Source: SAR116 cluster bacterium MED-G06
Lineage (GTDB): Bacteria; Pseudomonadota; Alphaproteobacteria; Puniceispirillales; Puniceispirillaceae
Direction: 5' to 3'
Length of the DNA: 50,243 nucleotides
NCBI GenBank assembly: GCA_002457745.1
Contig: NTKV01000002.1
Location: 1-50,243, forward strand
In this document: in pieces, positions 1-7,733 of the stretch
Position numbering within the stretch: the stretch's first letter is position 1
Layout: each line of letters begins with the position of its first letter
Made by a program: the position numbers and the translations under genes
The notes under the pieces: model-generated
The model's database searches: none
What the model saw: only the letters and a program-made list of their open reading frames with translations
Told to the model about the DNA's origin: nothing

Positions 1-108
1 AGTGACGACCGGTCGTCCATCGAAGTCTGGATGTGGACAGCCGGAATTACCGGCCTGTGCTGGATCATTGCAAAAATTGTCCGTGACAGAACCACTGGCG
101 ACGACTGA
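1..108 (+). CDS. C-terminal end of a small membrane protein (partial)
   Basis: An open frame enters from the left edge and stops at TGA 106-108, giving the last 35 residues of a protein. It holds one hydrophobic stretch (VWMWTAGITGLCWIIAKIV) followed by a charged tail (RDRTTGDD), which looks like a single membrane segment with a cytoplasmic end. The family cannot be recognised from this much sequence. The frame is open to the edge and has a plausible protein composition, but 35 residues is too short to be certain it is coding. Confidence 0.45.
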   Translation, partial: SDDRSSIEVWMWTAGITGLCWIIAKIVRDRTTGDD

Positions 109-114
109 CCACCA

Positions 115-161
115 ATCAGGCAACCAGGCAACCAGGCAGCCTGATGGGCTGATGGCCTGAT
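115..161. repeat. Short direct and inverted repeats after the first gene
   Basis: Two and a half copies of an 8-base caggcaac-like unit are followed by three ctgatggc-like units. ATCAGGC (115-121) and GCCTGAT (139-145) form inverted arms, with a further GCCTGAT at 155-161. It could fold as a weak hairpin at the end of the upstream gene, but there is no T-tract, so a terminator call is not supported. The rest of 109-290 shows nothing recognisable. Confidence 0.4.
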
Positions 162-290
162 GCGTTGACGTCACCTTGCTGATCAGGGGTCGGGAGGGGG
201 TGATTGCCAGCGGACAGTCTGCCCCTCATGTCCTTGTCAGGGGCCTGTGGCTCCAGCGTCTCTTGGGCAACAGATCGCTATGGGTCTTGA

Positions 291-974
291 TCAAAGAGGT
301 GGCGCCGGGCGCGGCGCGAAAAAATTCATCTTGCCCGCGGGAAGCACCCAGCGCGGCTTGCGGCCTGCATGTGACTCAAGTGCGGCTATATCATCGTCAT
401 AGTGATCCAGCGGCGCATCGTAAGGCGCCGGGTGGGCACCGCCGCCAGGCGGCAGGATCACGGCGTTGTGATAGCTCGTCTGCAGCGTGATGCCGCCACC
501 GTCATTGTTCTCAAGATCGAGGTGGCCGTAACAACAGCAGACATATGTCCGCTGGTGTTCTTCCTGCCAGGCAAAATAGGTGGTGGTGCCGCGTATGGTG
601 GCGGAGGCGTTGGCGCTTGTGATTCTGGTGCCCTGGCCGGTCTTTGGACCAAACAGGGACAGGATTCCACCTGCCACGACAGAGATCGCTGTGGCCCGAC
701 CGTTCTGGTCTGTCTCGAATGCCGCGTCTGTGCCCTCATCCATATAGAAAAGCTGGTCTCGGGCGCGCAGAACAGCCCCACCAGCCCCCGCAACAACGCG
801 CTCACCCGGGCGGATGACGTCGCCATCAGCCGAACGTTTCAGTTGAAGGCGCCCGCCTTCCAGCCGGATGTGCTGCATTTCGGAGCGGGCCGGCACGGCC
901 AGGCCAGCCATGAGAAAACCGGACGCGCCAGCAAGTTTCACCATTTGGCGCCGGGAAAAATTTTTGCGACACAT
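291..974 (-). CDS. Tat-exported FecR-domain-like protein
   Basis: A 227-residue protein with a twin-arginine signal: SRRQ at residues 8-11 is followed by a hydrophobic run and PARS, which predicts export of a folded protein to the periplasm. The middle (about 60-160) resembles the FecR beta-rich domain: a GERVVAG-type opening, then SATIRGTTTYFAW, then GHLDLEN, the usual order of a FecR fold. A run of three cysteines (YVCCCYG) sits in that domain. No ECF sigma factor or TonB receptor is adjacent, so the classical iron-dicitrate signalling role is not supported by context. It is better described as a stand-alone periplasmic FecR-like protein of unknown role. The start is ATG 972-974. Confidence 0.7.
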   Translation of the reverse strand: MCRKNFSRRQMVKLAGASGFLMAGLAVPARSEMQHIRLEGGRLQLKRSADGDVIRPGERVVAGAGGAVLRARDQLFYMDEGTDAAFETDQNGRATAISVVAGGILSLFGPKTGQGTRITSANASATIRGTTTYFAWQEEHQRTYVCCCYGHLDLENNDGGGITLQTSYHNAVILPPGGGAHPAPYDAPLDHYDDDIAALESHAGRKPRWVLPAGKMNFFAPRPAPPL

Positions 975-1097
975 GACATATCCCCTCAGGAATCATGATC
1001 GCCCACTCGTATTTGCCCGGTCAACATCCACGTCTGGACGGTTGTGGCACATTTTCTCCACAGACATCTCCCGGCCAGAGGTTCAGGTGATTGTCCG

Positions 1098-1133
1098 CCC
1101 GACATATCAGGGGCACCCGACATATCAGGAGCC
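1098..1133. repeat. Two-copy 18-bp direct repeat
   Basis: Two adjacent 18-base copies of cccgacatatcaggggca (1098-1115 and 1116-1133) differ at only two positions. It lies in the gene-free stretch upstream of the FecR-like gene. Function unknown; it is one of several short tandem duplications in this window. Confidence 0.8.
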
Positions 1134-1170
1134 CCGATCAAAGGCAGTATTGAAATTCAGACCCGGATCC

Positions 1171-1206
1171 AGGCCCAGATTCAGGCCCAGATTCAGGCCC
1201 AGACTC
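1171..1206. repeat. Three-copy 12-bp tandem repeat
   Basis: Three contiguous copies of aggcccagattc (1171-1182, 1183-1194, 1195-1206) with one substitution in the last copy. It is non-coding and lies 38 bases after the 18-bp repeat. Confidence 0.85.
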
Positions 1207-1303
1207 CGCTTCAGGCGTAGAGGCAAGGAGCACTCCTTCATGCGGGGGAACGCCGTCCATGAGCCGTGATGCCGGATTGCGTGTCGTCGTTCGCGGTGTG
1301 TGA

Positions 1304-1343
1304 TGAAAAAGCAAACCCCCAGCCGCCGGGAGGCGACTGGGGG
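1304..1343 (-). terminator. Rho-independent terminator after gpgS
   Basis: Read on the minus strand, a 12-bp stem (arms 1332-1343 and 1316-1327, one G-U pair) closes on a 4-base loop and is followed by TTTGCTTTTT. It lies about 145 bases past the gpgS stop and closes the gpgS/phosphatase transcript. On the plus strand the G-U pair becomes a C-A mismatch and there is no T-tract, so it works in one direction. Confidence 0.8.
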
Positions 1344-1488
1344 CCTGTTTCTAACGGAAGAGACGCGGGGGGGAGGGCCGCGTCAGTTCCTAAGCAACAC
1401 CATGACCGAAAGATTCAGCCGAATCTACGCTATGCCGCGCAAAAGACCCTTCCGGATTTCGGAAAGGCAGATCAGAAGGCACATTGCT

Positions 1489-2739
1489 TCACGCTGCCCG
1501 CCCATGCGCCACCATCCTTTCGCGCTGCTCCAGATTATCGGCCTCAACCGCAAGCCGCATTCTGTGAGACAGGTCGGGAAGGGCCGACATGACCCGTGTC
1601 CATGCCGGAATGAAGGGCGTTTCCATCGGTGAGTAGGTGAAGTCATCTCCTGCCCGCATGATGTTTTCGGCAAACAGCTCCACCGCACGCTCCTCGGCGT
1701 CAATGTCATAGGACAGGCCGTTGATCTCGGCATCTGTCTGGTAGAAGCCCACCATGTCCAGTGCGAGCCGATAATAGGTCGCCTTGATCGTGCGGAACGT
1801 GTCTGTGCCAAGACAATGGCCCTGTGTCGCAAGTTTGCGGAACAGCACCTTGGTGATATCAACCGACATCCGTGACAGACCTGCTGACCGGTCCTCCGGT
1901 GACAGCGGCTGGTGCTTGTGATCATAGCTGTTGGCAAGATCGACCTGACAGATCCGCGATGTCGCCTGGTTGCGCTGCATTTCCGACAGGATACCGACCT
2001 CGAGACCCCAGTCAGACGGAATGCGAAGCTCGGGGATCAGCGACCGCCGGAAGGAGAACTCTCCGGCAAGCAGATAGCGGAAGCCCCGCATGAAGGACAG
2101 GTAGTCGCTTGGCCCGAGGACGCGCTCCAGCGCCAGCAGGAGCGGCCCGACGAGAAGCCTGTTGGCGCGTCCGTTCATCTTGCCCTCGGCAACCCGCGGG
2201 TAATATCCCTTGCAGAATTCAAACTGGAAGTTCGGATTGGCCATCGGATAGAGGAGCCGGGCAAGCAGGCGGCGTTCATAGGTCAGAACATCACAGTCGT
2301 GAAGCGCCACCGCGTCGGCCTTGCCGCGGGCATTCACAAACCCGATGGAGTACCAGACATTGCGCCCCTTGCCGGCCTCGGTCGGCCCGAGCCCGACGTC
2401 TTCAAGCTCCTGCTGGATGGCGCGAAGACGTGGCCCGTCATTCCACAGGATCGAGAAAGGCTGTTTCAGCCCGCAGAAAAACTCATAGGCATATTCGAAT
2501 TGCTCTCGGTCAGCACGATCAAGACCAATCACCACATGGTTCAGATAATTGGTTCTGCTGATCTCTTCGACGATGGCGGGAAGAGCATCGCCCTCAAGTT
2601 CTGAAAACAGGCATGGCAGAACGATCTCCATCGGCCTGTAGGCCGAGAAAATCTTCAGCTCCGCTTCCAGCTCCTCGGTCGTGCGTGACCTGAAATCATG
2701 AAGTGTCGCGATGGTCCCATTCTGGAAAAAATCACCCAT
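1489..2739 (-). CDS. gpgS: Glucosyl-3-phosphoglycerate synthase (GT81-like)
   Basis: This GT-A-fold glycosyltransferase of 416 residues is predicted to transfer glucose from a nucleotide-sugar to 3-phosphoglycerate, the first step of glucosylglycerate (compatible solute) synthesis. The N-terminus MGDFFQNGTIATLHDF matches the typical opening of bacterial GpgS. An acidic D-C-D motif (residues 148-150) is the expected metal/nucleotide-sugar site. The start at ATG 2737-2739 is preferred over an upstream alternative because of the family N-terminus and a GAAGG site upstream. It overlaps the end of the phosphatase gene by 8 bp, so the two are translationally coupled. A mannosyl-transferring relative cannot be excluded from sequence alone. 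Confidence 0.8.
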   Translation of the reverse strand: MGDFFQNGTIATLHDFRSRTTEELEAELKIFSAYRPMEIVLPCLFSELEGDALPAIVEEISRTNYLNHVVIGLDRADREQFEYAYEFFCGLKQPFSILWNDGPRLRAIQQELEDVGLGPTEAGKGRNVWYSIGFVNARGKADAVALHDCDVLTYERRLLARLLYPMANPNFQFEFCKGYYPRVAEGKMNGRANRLLVGPLLLALERVLGPSDYLSFMRGFRYLLAGEFSFRRSLIPELRIPSDWGLEVGILSEMQRNQATSRICQVDLANSYDHKHQPLSPEDRSAGLSRMSVDITKVLFRKLATQGHCLGTDTFRTIKATYYRLALDMVGFYQTDAEINGLSYDIDAEERAVELFAENIMRAGDDFTYSPMETPFIPAWTRVMSALPDLSHRMRLAVEADNLEQRERMVAHGRAA

Positions 2740-3559
2740 GTCGTATCTGCCTTCTCTGTTGAACTGCCATGACCGCTTCGTTCGCGGCAATAATCCAGCC
2801 TTCCGGCGCCGGTTTCGGCGCGATGATCACGGTGTCTGGCGGATCGGGGAGGCGCAGGACCGGCGCCCCGGGGCGCGGCACCACACAGGCAACATCCACC
2901 GTGCAGAGCATCGCCACATCATTTTCACTGTCACCGAACCCGACCATCGAGGAGACTGTGCCAGCCGAGCCATGGGCGTCACGGATCAGGCTGTTGAACG
3001 TCGATTTGTCATGCTGGCCCGACAGGCAGCAGACCCGTCCCCCACGATGGATGGACAGCCCGGCGGCATCCGCCTGGGCGTAGAGTCTGGCAAGTTCCTG
3101 TTCATCACCTTCGAAACGGAACAGCACCGAATAATCACGCGCCAGCGCGCGGCCGAGGTCGTCACCCGACAGGCCAAGGATCGCCGTCTGCTGCTCAGCG
3201 TCGAGCGCATCCAGAAACACACAGGATCTCCGCAAGGCCGGATCGATGGCCGCAATCCACTCGGACATGAGCTCATCGACAGATCGACCTGCCACAATAC
3301 AGCGCGGCATGATCTTCATGCCATTCGCGCCAAGAAGGTCGGCATTGACCAGCGCGGCGCCATTTTCACAGATGAACGGCAGTCTGAAGCCAAGCTGCTG
3401 GCAGAAATAACCGATTTCTGCGCGCGTCTTGCTGGAATTGGGAATGATTGGCACACCGGCCGCAAGGAACGCCAGAATGTCATCGCGGATGGACGCAAAG
3501 CCGAAATCATCATGGCCAAGCAGGGTTCCATCCAGATCGGTGATAAAAATGGTCGACAT
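2732..3559 (-). CDS. Glucosyl/mannosyl-3-phosphoglycerate phosphatase (HAD IIB)
   Basis: A HAD-superfamily phosphatase of about 275 residues. Motif I is DLDGTLL near residue 7, motif II the Ser in PNSSKTRAE, and the C-terminal acidic motif is GFGDSENDVAML; together with the IIB-type cap this matches the mannosyl-3-phosphoglycerate phosphatase group. It should remove the phosphate from the GpgS product to give free glucosylglycerate. The start is placed at ATG 3557-3559, immediately before the catalytic strand and behind a GGAG site; the longer frame adds only 12 unconserved residues. It lies directly upstream of and overlaps gpgS, the pairing expected for this two-step pathway. The sugar (glucose or mannose) is inferred from the neighbour. 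Confidence 0.8.
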   Translation of the reverse strand: MSTIFITDLDGTLLGHDDFGFASIRDDILAFLAAGVPIIPNSSKTRAEIGYFCQQLGFRLPFICENGAALVNADLLGANGMKIMPRCIVAGRSVDELMSEWIAAIDPALRRSCVFLDALDAEQQTAILGLSGDDLGRALARDYSVLFRFEGDEQELARLYAQADAAGLSIHRGGRVCCLSGQHDKSTFNSLIRDAHGSAGTVSSMVGFGDSENDVAMLCTVDVACVVPRPGAPVLRLPDPPDTVIIAPKPAPEGWIIAANEAVMAVQQRRQIRHG

Positions 3560-3675
3560 GCAAACGGCTCCGGGCCCGGGGTCAGGACGCGACAAGGTCG
3601 GACATCAGGGTGCAAATTAAAACTGCTCAAAATGCAGTCTTGTGATGCGTTTTTTGCATCGGAAGGATGGGTGGG

Positions 3676-4344
3676 CTAGCGGGTCACCAGAAAGGTGACA
3701 TCATGCTTCACCCCGGGGGTCGGCATGGACCCGGCCCGGCCAAACCGGCCAAACGCTGCCAGCATGGCATCATGGTCTGCGTAATAGATCCGGTTGGTGA
3801 CGCCTGTCTGTTTGCGGCACAGGAGGTTCAGCGCCATGCCCCGCCGGCATTGCGGCCAGCAGCCGGCAAGACAATCCATGATGTAGTCTGGCCAGCGGTC
3901 GGCATCTGCGATCAGACACAGATTGAAGGTGCCGGAGAACACCGCGTAGTCGACCGCCGTTGCCGGCGTCCTGGCAAGCGTGAAGCGGCCCTTCTCGACG
4001 GCAAACCTTGTGCGGCATGCGCGAATCATCGCGGCATTGATATCGACCCCATGATAGTCCCATGATGACAGCCCGGGGCGGGCCCTCATATAGTCCAGCA
4101 TCGCGCCGTAGCCGCAGCCGATATCGGCGATCGCGGGTGCAGTTCGACCCCGCCCGGCGGCTGCCAGATCACGGTTGACCATCGCCAGAAGGGCTGCAAA
4201 GCGCGCTTCCTGGCTCTTGCGTGAATTCCAGAAGACGGCCTGCGGGCTGGCACCGTGATGGCGCAGGCTGCTGCCATAGGCGCGGTTCAGCCCGGCCTCG
4301 ATCGAGCCTGGCAGAAACCCTCGCATGATATCGGCAATCGACAA
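3676..4344 (-). CDS. Class I SAM-dependent methyltransferase
   Basis: A 222-residue protein with the SAM-binding motif I ADIGCGYGAMLDY (near residue 92), an acidic end of strand 2 (GVDINAAMI) and a motif IV-like strand (YAVFSGTFNLCL). This is a Rossmann-fold methyltransferase; the substrate is not evident. It lies upstream of the phosphatase/gpgS pair on the same strand with a 116-bp gap, so it could be a separate unit or the head of a loose operon. Methylated glucosylglycerate derivatives exist in some bacteria, but that link is speculative. The start is ATG 4342-4344. Confidence 0.75.
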   Translation of the reverse strand: MSIADIMRGFLPGSIEAGLNRAYGSSLRHHGASPQAVFWNSRKSQEARFAALLAMVNRDLAAAGRGRTAPAIADIGCGYGAMLDYMRARPGLSSWDYHGVDINAAMIRACRTRFAVEKGRFTLARTPATAVDYAVFSGTFNLCLIADADRWPDYIMDCLAGCWPQCRRGMALNLLCRKQTGVTNRIYYADHDAMLAAFGRFGRAGSMPTPGVKHDVTFLVTR

Positions 4345-4433
4345 GGCTGTTCCCTTTCACTGTGCTACCAGTCTAGGATGAGTCGCGTCGTCCGCAAAGC
4401 CATCCATGGCGGCAACACAGGAGAAAAAGAAAC

Positions 4434-4859
4434 ATGTCGGGTTTTACTGGAAAATGCCTCTGCGGCGCTGTCAGCTACCGATCACATGAGGATCCAGTCG
4501 TCGCCATCAACTGCCATTGCGAAGACTGCCGCCGGTCCACCGGCGCGGTGTTCGGCACCAATGTCATGGTGCCGGAAGCAGGGTTCGAGCTCAGCGGCGA
4601 AGTGAAGAGCTATCTTCATACTGCCGACAGCGGCAACGCCATGACGAAATATTTCTGCCCGGAATGCGGATCGCTTGTCTATGGAACAGGCACGGGAAGG
4701 CCGAATATCATCTCGGTACGCGCCGGCAGCATTGATGATGTCGAAAAAATCGCCCCGTCGATCAATGTCTTTCTCGACAGCAAGGTGCCGACCGCACCGA
4801 TGAATGAGGAACTCACCTCCTGGCCACGGATGCCGCAACCGGCCCCCAGCAAGGACTAG
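4434..4859 (+). CDS. GFA (CENP-V type) family zinc protein
   Basis: A 141-residue protein of the GFA family, named for glutathione-dependent formaldehyde-activating enzyme. Zinc ligands are visible as KCLCGAV near residue 8, CHCEDCRR near 27, and CPECGS near 75, the usual ligand set. Catalysis is unproven for most members. It is transcribed away from the methyltransferase and converges with the iron-dependent alcohol dehydrogenase. A formaldehyde connection with that dehydrogenase is possible but not shown. The start at ATG 4434 follows an aggagaaaaagaaac site. Confidence 0.85.
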   Translation: MSGFTGKCLCGAVSYRSHEDPVVAINCHCEDCRRSTGAVFGTNVMVPEAGFELSGEVKSYLHTADSGNAMTKYFCPECGSLVYGTGTGRPNIISVRAGSIDDVEKIAPSINVFLDSKVPTAPMNEELTSWPRMPQPAPSKD

Positions 4860-4889
4860 ACGAACGGCTGGACGGCGCCGGCCACGACC

Positions 4890-6035
4890 CTAGAGGCAGG
4901 CGGCAAACAGACCGCGCAGATTTTCGTCTGTCAGCGTCACCGGATTGCCGCCACAGGACGGGTCCTCCAGTGCCATGGCCACCAGATCGTCAAGCCTGTC
5001 AGCCGTGACTCCCATCTCGCCAAGGGTGCGCGGGATCGCGAAGCTGTCATTGAACGCCTGTACAAAGTCGCAGAACCCATCGAATCCACCTTCGATCCCG
5101 AGATAGGGGGCGGCAAGGTCGAACCGCGCGCGAATTTCCGGCGCGTTCAGCGCCAGCACTGCTGGCATGCAGACTGCGTTGGTGGTGCCGTGATGCGTAT
5201 CGAAGACAGCGCCAACCGGATGGCTCATCGCGTGGATCGCGCCAAGCCCCTTCTGGAAAGCGGTCGCGCCCATGGCGGCAGCGCTCATCATCTGCGCGCG
5301 CGCCTCGAGATCGTCCGGCGTCGCATAGGCCCGCGGCAGATATGTGATCACCAGACGCATGCCCTCCAGCGCGATGCCCTGCGACATCGGATGGTGATGG
5401 GGGCTGCTGAACGCCTCAACGCAATGCGCGAAAGCATCAAGCCCGGTGCCGGCAGTGATGAATTTCGGCATGCCGACGGTCAGTTCGGGGTCGGCGATGA
5501 CAAGGCTCGGCAGCACCTTCGGATGAAAGATGATCTTCTTCACATGCGTTTCGGAGTTGGTGATGACACTGGCGCGGCCAACTTCCGAGCCGGTACCGGC
5601 GGTGGTCGGCACAGCGATGATCGGGGCGATGGCGTCCGCATTGGCGCGCGTCCACCAGTCACCGATATCCTCGAAATCCCAGACCGGGCGTCTCTGCCCG
5701 GCCATGAACGCCACCATCTTGCCGAGATCGAGGCCGGAGCCGCCGCCAAAGGCGATCACCCCGTCATGACCACCAGCATGATACGCCTCCACCCCGGCGG
5801 CGAGGTTGATCTCGTTCGGATTCGGGTCAACCTCCGCGAAGATGGCATCGCCAAGCCCGGCTGCCGCCATCATCCCACGTGCCCGCTCGGTGATGGGCAG
5901 GGTGGCAAGCCCGCGATCGGTGACCAGAAGTGGACGGCTGATGCCGGCGGCAGTGCAGGCGTCGCCAAGCTCGGCAATGCGTCCAGCGCCAAAACGGATG
6001 GCTGTCGGATAGGACCAGGTTCCGGTAAGTGTCAT
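4890..6035 (-). CDS. Iron-containing alcohol dehydrogenase
   Basis: A group III, iron-dependent alcohol dehydrogenase of 381 residues. The NAD(P)-binding element is FGGGSGLDLGKMVAF, followed by PTTAGTGSEVG. The metal-binding Asp/His set lies in GLDAFAHCVEAF and in the AIHAMSHPVGA...DTHHG segment. It would oxidise an alcohol or reduce an aldehyde in the cytoplasm; the substrate cannot be deduced. The start is set at ATG 6033-6035 because the conserved part begins there; a frame extending to 6089 has an unconserved N-terminus. It converges with the GFA gene, and the next upstream gene on this strand is the glutamine-synthetase-like ligase, 134 bp away. Confidence 0.88.
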   Translation of the reverse strand: MTLTGTWSYPTAIRFGAGRIAELGDACTAAGISRPLLVTDRGLATLPITERARGMMAAAGLGDAIFAEVDPNPNEINLAAGVEAYHAGGHDGVIAFGGGSGLDLGKMVAFMAGQRRPVWDFEDIGDWWTRANADAIAPIIAVPTTAGTGSEVGRASVITNSETHVKKIIFHPKVLPSLVIADPELTVGMPKFITAGTGLDAFAHCVEAFSSPHHHPMSQGIALEGMRLVITYLPRAYATPDDLEARAQMMSAAAMGATAFQKGLGAIHAMSHPVGAVFDTHHGTTNAVCMPAVLALNAPEIRARFDLAAPYLGIEGGFDGFCDFVQAFNDSFAIPRTLGEMGVTADRLDDLVAMALEDPSCGGNPVTLTDENLRGLFAACL

Positions 6036-6169
6036 GATGTGACTTTCTTCAGATAACAGGGTTTTGCCGGCTCGGCTTGTGACAGCCAATCACCGGCAAG
6101 CCGCCACCCGGGACACCATCGGTGCCAAGGCATCGGCAATGACCAGCTTTGCCGTAGCAGGCTTGCAGG

Positions 6170-7531
6170 CTAGGCACGCTCGAACCCGCGCGCCACTTCA
6201 TAATCGGTGACAATGCGGTCGAACTCGTCGATTTCCCACTCGGCGGCGCGGGCATAATGGCGCACAACACCCTCACCGAAAGCGGACCGGAGCATCTTTG
6301 ACTTCATCATCGCCGCGCGGGCATCGCGCAGAGATGCCGGCAGCATCGCGCTGCGTCCCTTGTAAACATCGCCCGTCGTCGCTGGCGGCAGCTCAAGGCC
6401 AGCCTCGATGCCGGCGAGGCCGGCAGCAAGCTGCGTGGCGATTGCCAGATAGGGATTGATGTCGGATCCGCCGATGCGGCATTCCACGCGCACGCCCTTG
6501 GAGCCAGCACCACAGACCCGGTAGCCAGCAGTCCGGTTGTCCACCGACCAGATGATCCGCGTCGGGGCAAAGGTCCCCTTGGCGAAGCGCTTGTAGCTGT
6601 TGATATAGGGCGCCAGAAAATAGGTGGTCTCGGCGGAATGCGCCAGCAGCCCGGCAAGATACTGTTTCATCAGGGACGACATGCCAAGAGCGTCATCCTT
6701 GTCGAAGAAGACCGGATTGCCATCCTTCCACAGCGACTGGTGGATATGCGCCGAGGAGCCGACCTTGTCATGATGCCATTTCGGCAGGAAGGAAACAGCG
6801 TGGCCCTGCTGCCAGCCAATTTCCTTGGCAGCATGCTTGGCGATACTGTGATGGTCGGCTGTCAGCATAGCTTCGGCATATCTGATATTGAGCTCTTCCT
6901 GACCGGTCTCCGCCTCGCCCTTCGAGTTTTCCACCGGAATGCCGGCGGCGCGAAGATGGTTGCGAAGGGGCCGCATCAGATGCTCCTCCTTCGTCGTCTG
7001 AAGAATGTGATAGTCCTCGTTATAGCCACTGATCGGCTCGAGATCGCGGAACCCGGACTTGCGGATCGCATCGAAGCTCTGCGCGAAGATGAAAAATTCG
7101 AGCTCGGTGGCCATCATCGCCTCGAACCCCATGGCACGGGCGCGGGCAATCTGGCGCTTCAGCATGGCGCGCGGCGAATGCGGCACCTCTTCATGGGTGT
7201 GATGATCAAGCACGTCGCACATGACCAGCGCCGTGCCCTCGAGCCAGGGAAGACGCCGCACCGTCGCAAGGTCCGGCTTCATGATATAATCGCCATATCC
7301 CGATTCCCAGGATGTGGCCTCATACCCGTCCGGCGTGGCCATTTCCAGGTCGGTGGCAAGAAGGTAATCGCAGCAATGCGTCTCTTCCCAGGCGCTCTCG
7401 ACAAAATGCTCGGCATGGAACCGCTTGCCGGCAAGCCGCCCCTGCATGTCGATGAGGCAGACAAGAACGGTGTCGATCTCGCCAGCCGCTGTTGCGGATT
7501 TCAGTTCGTCGAATGTGAGAACACCTGCCAT
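6170..7531 (-). CDS. Glutamine synthetase family ligase (gamma-glutamyl-amine type)
   Basis: A 453-residue member of the glutamine synthetase family. Catalytic-domain signatures are ATELEFFIF (metal Glu), GQEELNIRYAEA, GSSAHIHQSLW (the conserved His segment), RIIWSVDNRTAGYRV, and VECRIGGSDINPYLA. It lacks the adenylylation-site tail of GlnA and resembles PuuA/GlnT-like enzymes that join glutamate to amines, so a gamma-glutamylamine ligase role is more likely than ammonia assimilation. The start at ATG 7529-7531 has a GGAGACAAGGGG site just upstream and is preferred to the longer frame. Upstream lies a G-rich repeat, then the ATP-grasp gene on the same strand. Confidence 0.8.
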   Translation of the reverse strand: MAGVLTFDELKSATAAGEIDTVLVCLIDMQGRLAGKRFHAEHFVESAWEETHCCDYLLATDLEMATPDGYEATSWESGYGDYIMKPDLATVRRLPWLEGTALVMCDVLDHHTHEEVPHSPRAMLKRQIARARAMGFEAMMATELEFFIFAQSFDAIRKSGFRDLEPISGYNEDYHILQTTKEEHLMRPLRNHLRAAGIPVENSKGEAETGQEELNIRYAEAMLTADHHSIAKHAAKEIGWQQGHAVSFLPKWHHDKVGSSAHIHQSLWKDGNPVFFDKDDALGMSSLMKQYLAGLLAHSAETTYFLAPYINSYKRFAKGTFAPTRIIWSVDNRTAGYRVCGAGSKGVRVECRIGGSDINPYLAIATQLAAGLAGIEAGLELPPATTGDVYKGRSAMLPASLRDARAAMMKSKMLRSAFGEGVVRHYARAAEWEIDEFDRIVTDYEVARGFERA

Positions 7532-7621
7532 GCCCCTTGTCTCCCTGCACCAATTCACCGACATGCTATGCCGCGTGCCAGATTAACCGGCATCGTGGCA
7601 TCTGCCAGCATTTTCCGACAC

Positions 7622-7713
7622 GGGGGCACAAAGGGGGGGGCACAAAGAGGGGGGCACAGGGGATTGCGCAGGCGGGGTGCATAGGCGGGGTGCACAAAGG
7701 GGGCACAGAGGGG
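7622..7713 (+). repeat. G-rich imperfect tandem repeat
   Basis: A run of degenerate units based on gggggcacaaag lies between the ATP-grasp gene and the glutamine-synthetase-like gene. Several G-tracts of four to nine bases sit within about 40 bases (7622-7662) on the plus strand, enough for a G-quadruplex. Because the flanking genes are on the minus strand, the RNA would carry C-tracts and the G-tracts would be on the non-template strand. Longer units (ggcggggtgcata) occur at 7671-7692. Confidence 0.75.
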
Positions 7714-7733
7714 AACCTATGCCGAGAGGTGAA

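Larger units (their letters stand above)
975..1488. other. 514-bp gene-free stretch
   Basis: This lies between the start of the FecR-like gene and the end of gpgS. It contains two sets of short direct repeats (1098-1133 and 1171-1206) and a strong intrinsic terminator for gpgS (about 1304-1343), listed separately. Small open frames here show no convincing start site or protein character. A promoter for the FecR-like gene should lie just above 974, but no clear -35/-10 pair is visible. Confidence 0.6.

Noticed and set aside
176-490. Small plus-strand frame overlapping the FecR-like gene
   Set aside because: Overlaps a conserved-looking gene on the other strand and has no ribosome site.
3640-3660. 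Terminator after the methyltransferase gene
   Set aside because: GATGC/GCATC arms enclose a T-run in the loop rather than after the stem, so it is not a normal intrinsic terminator.
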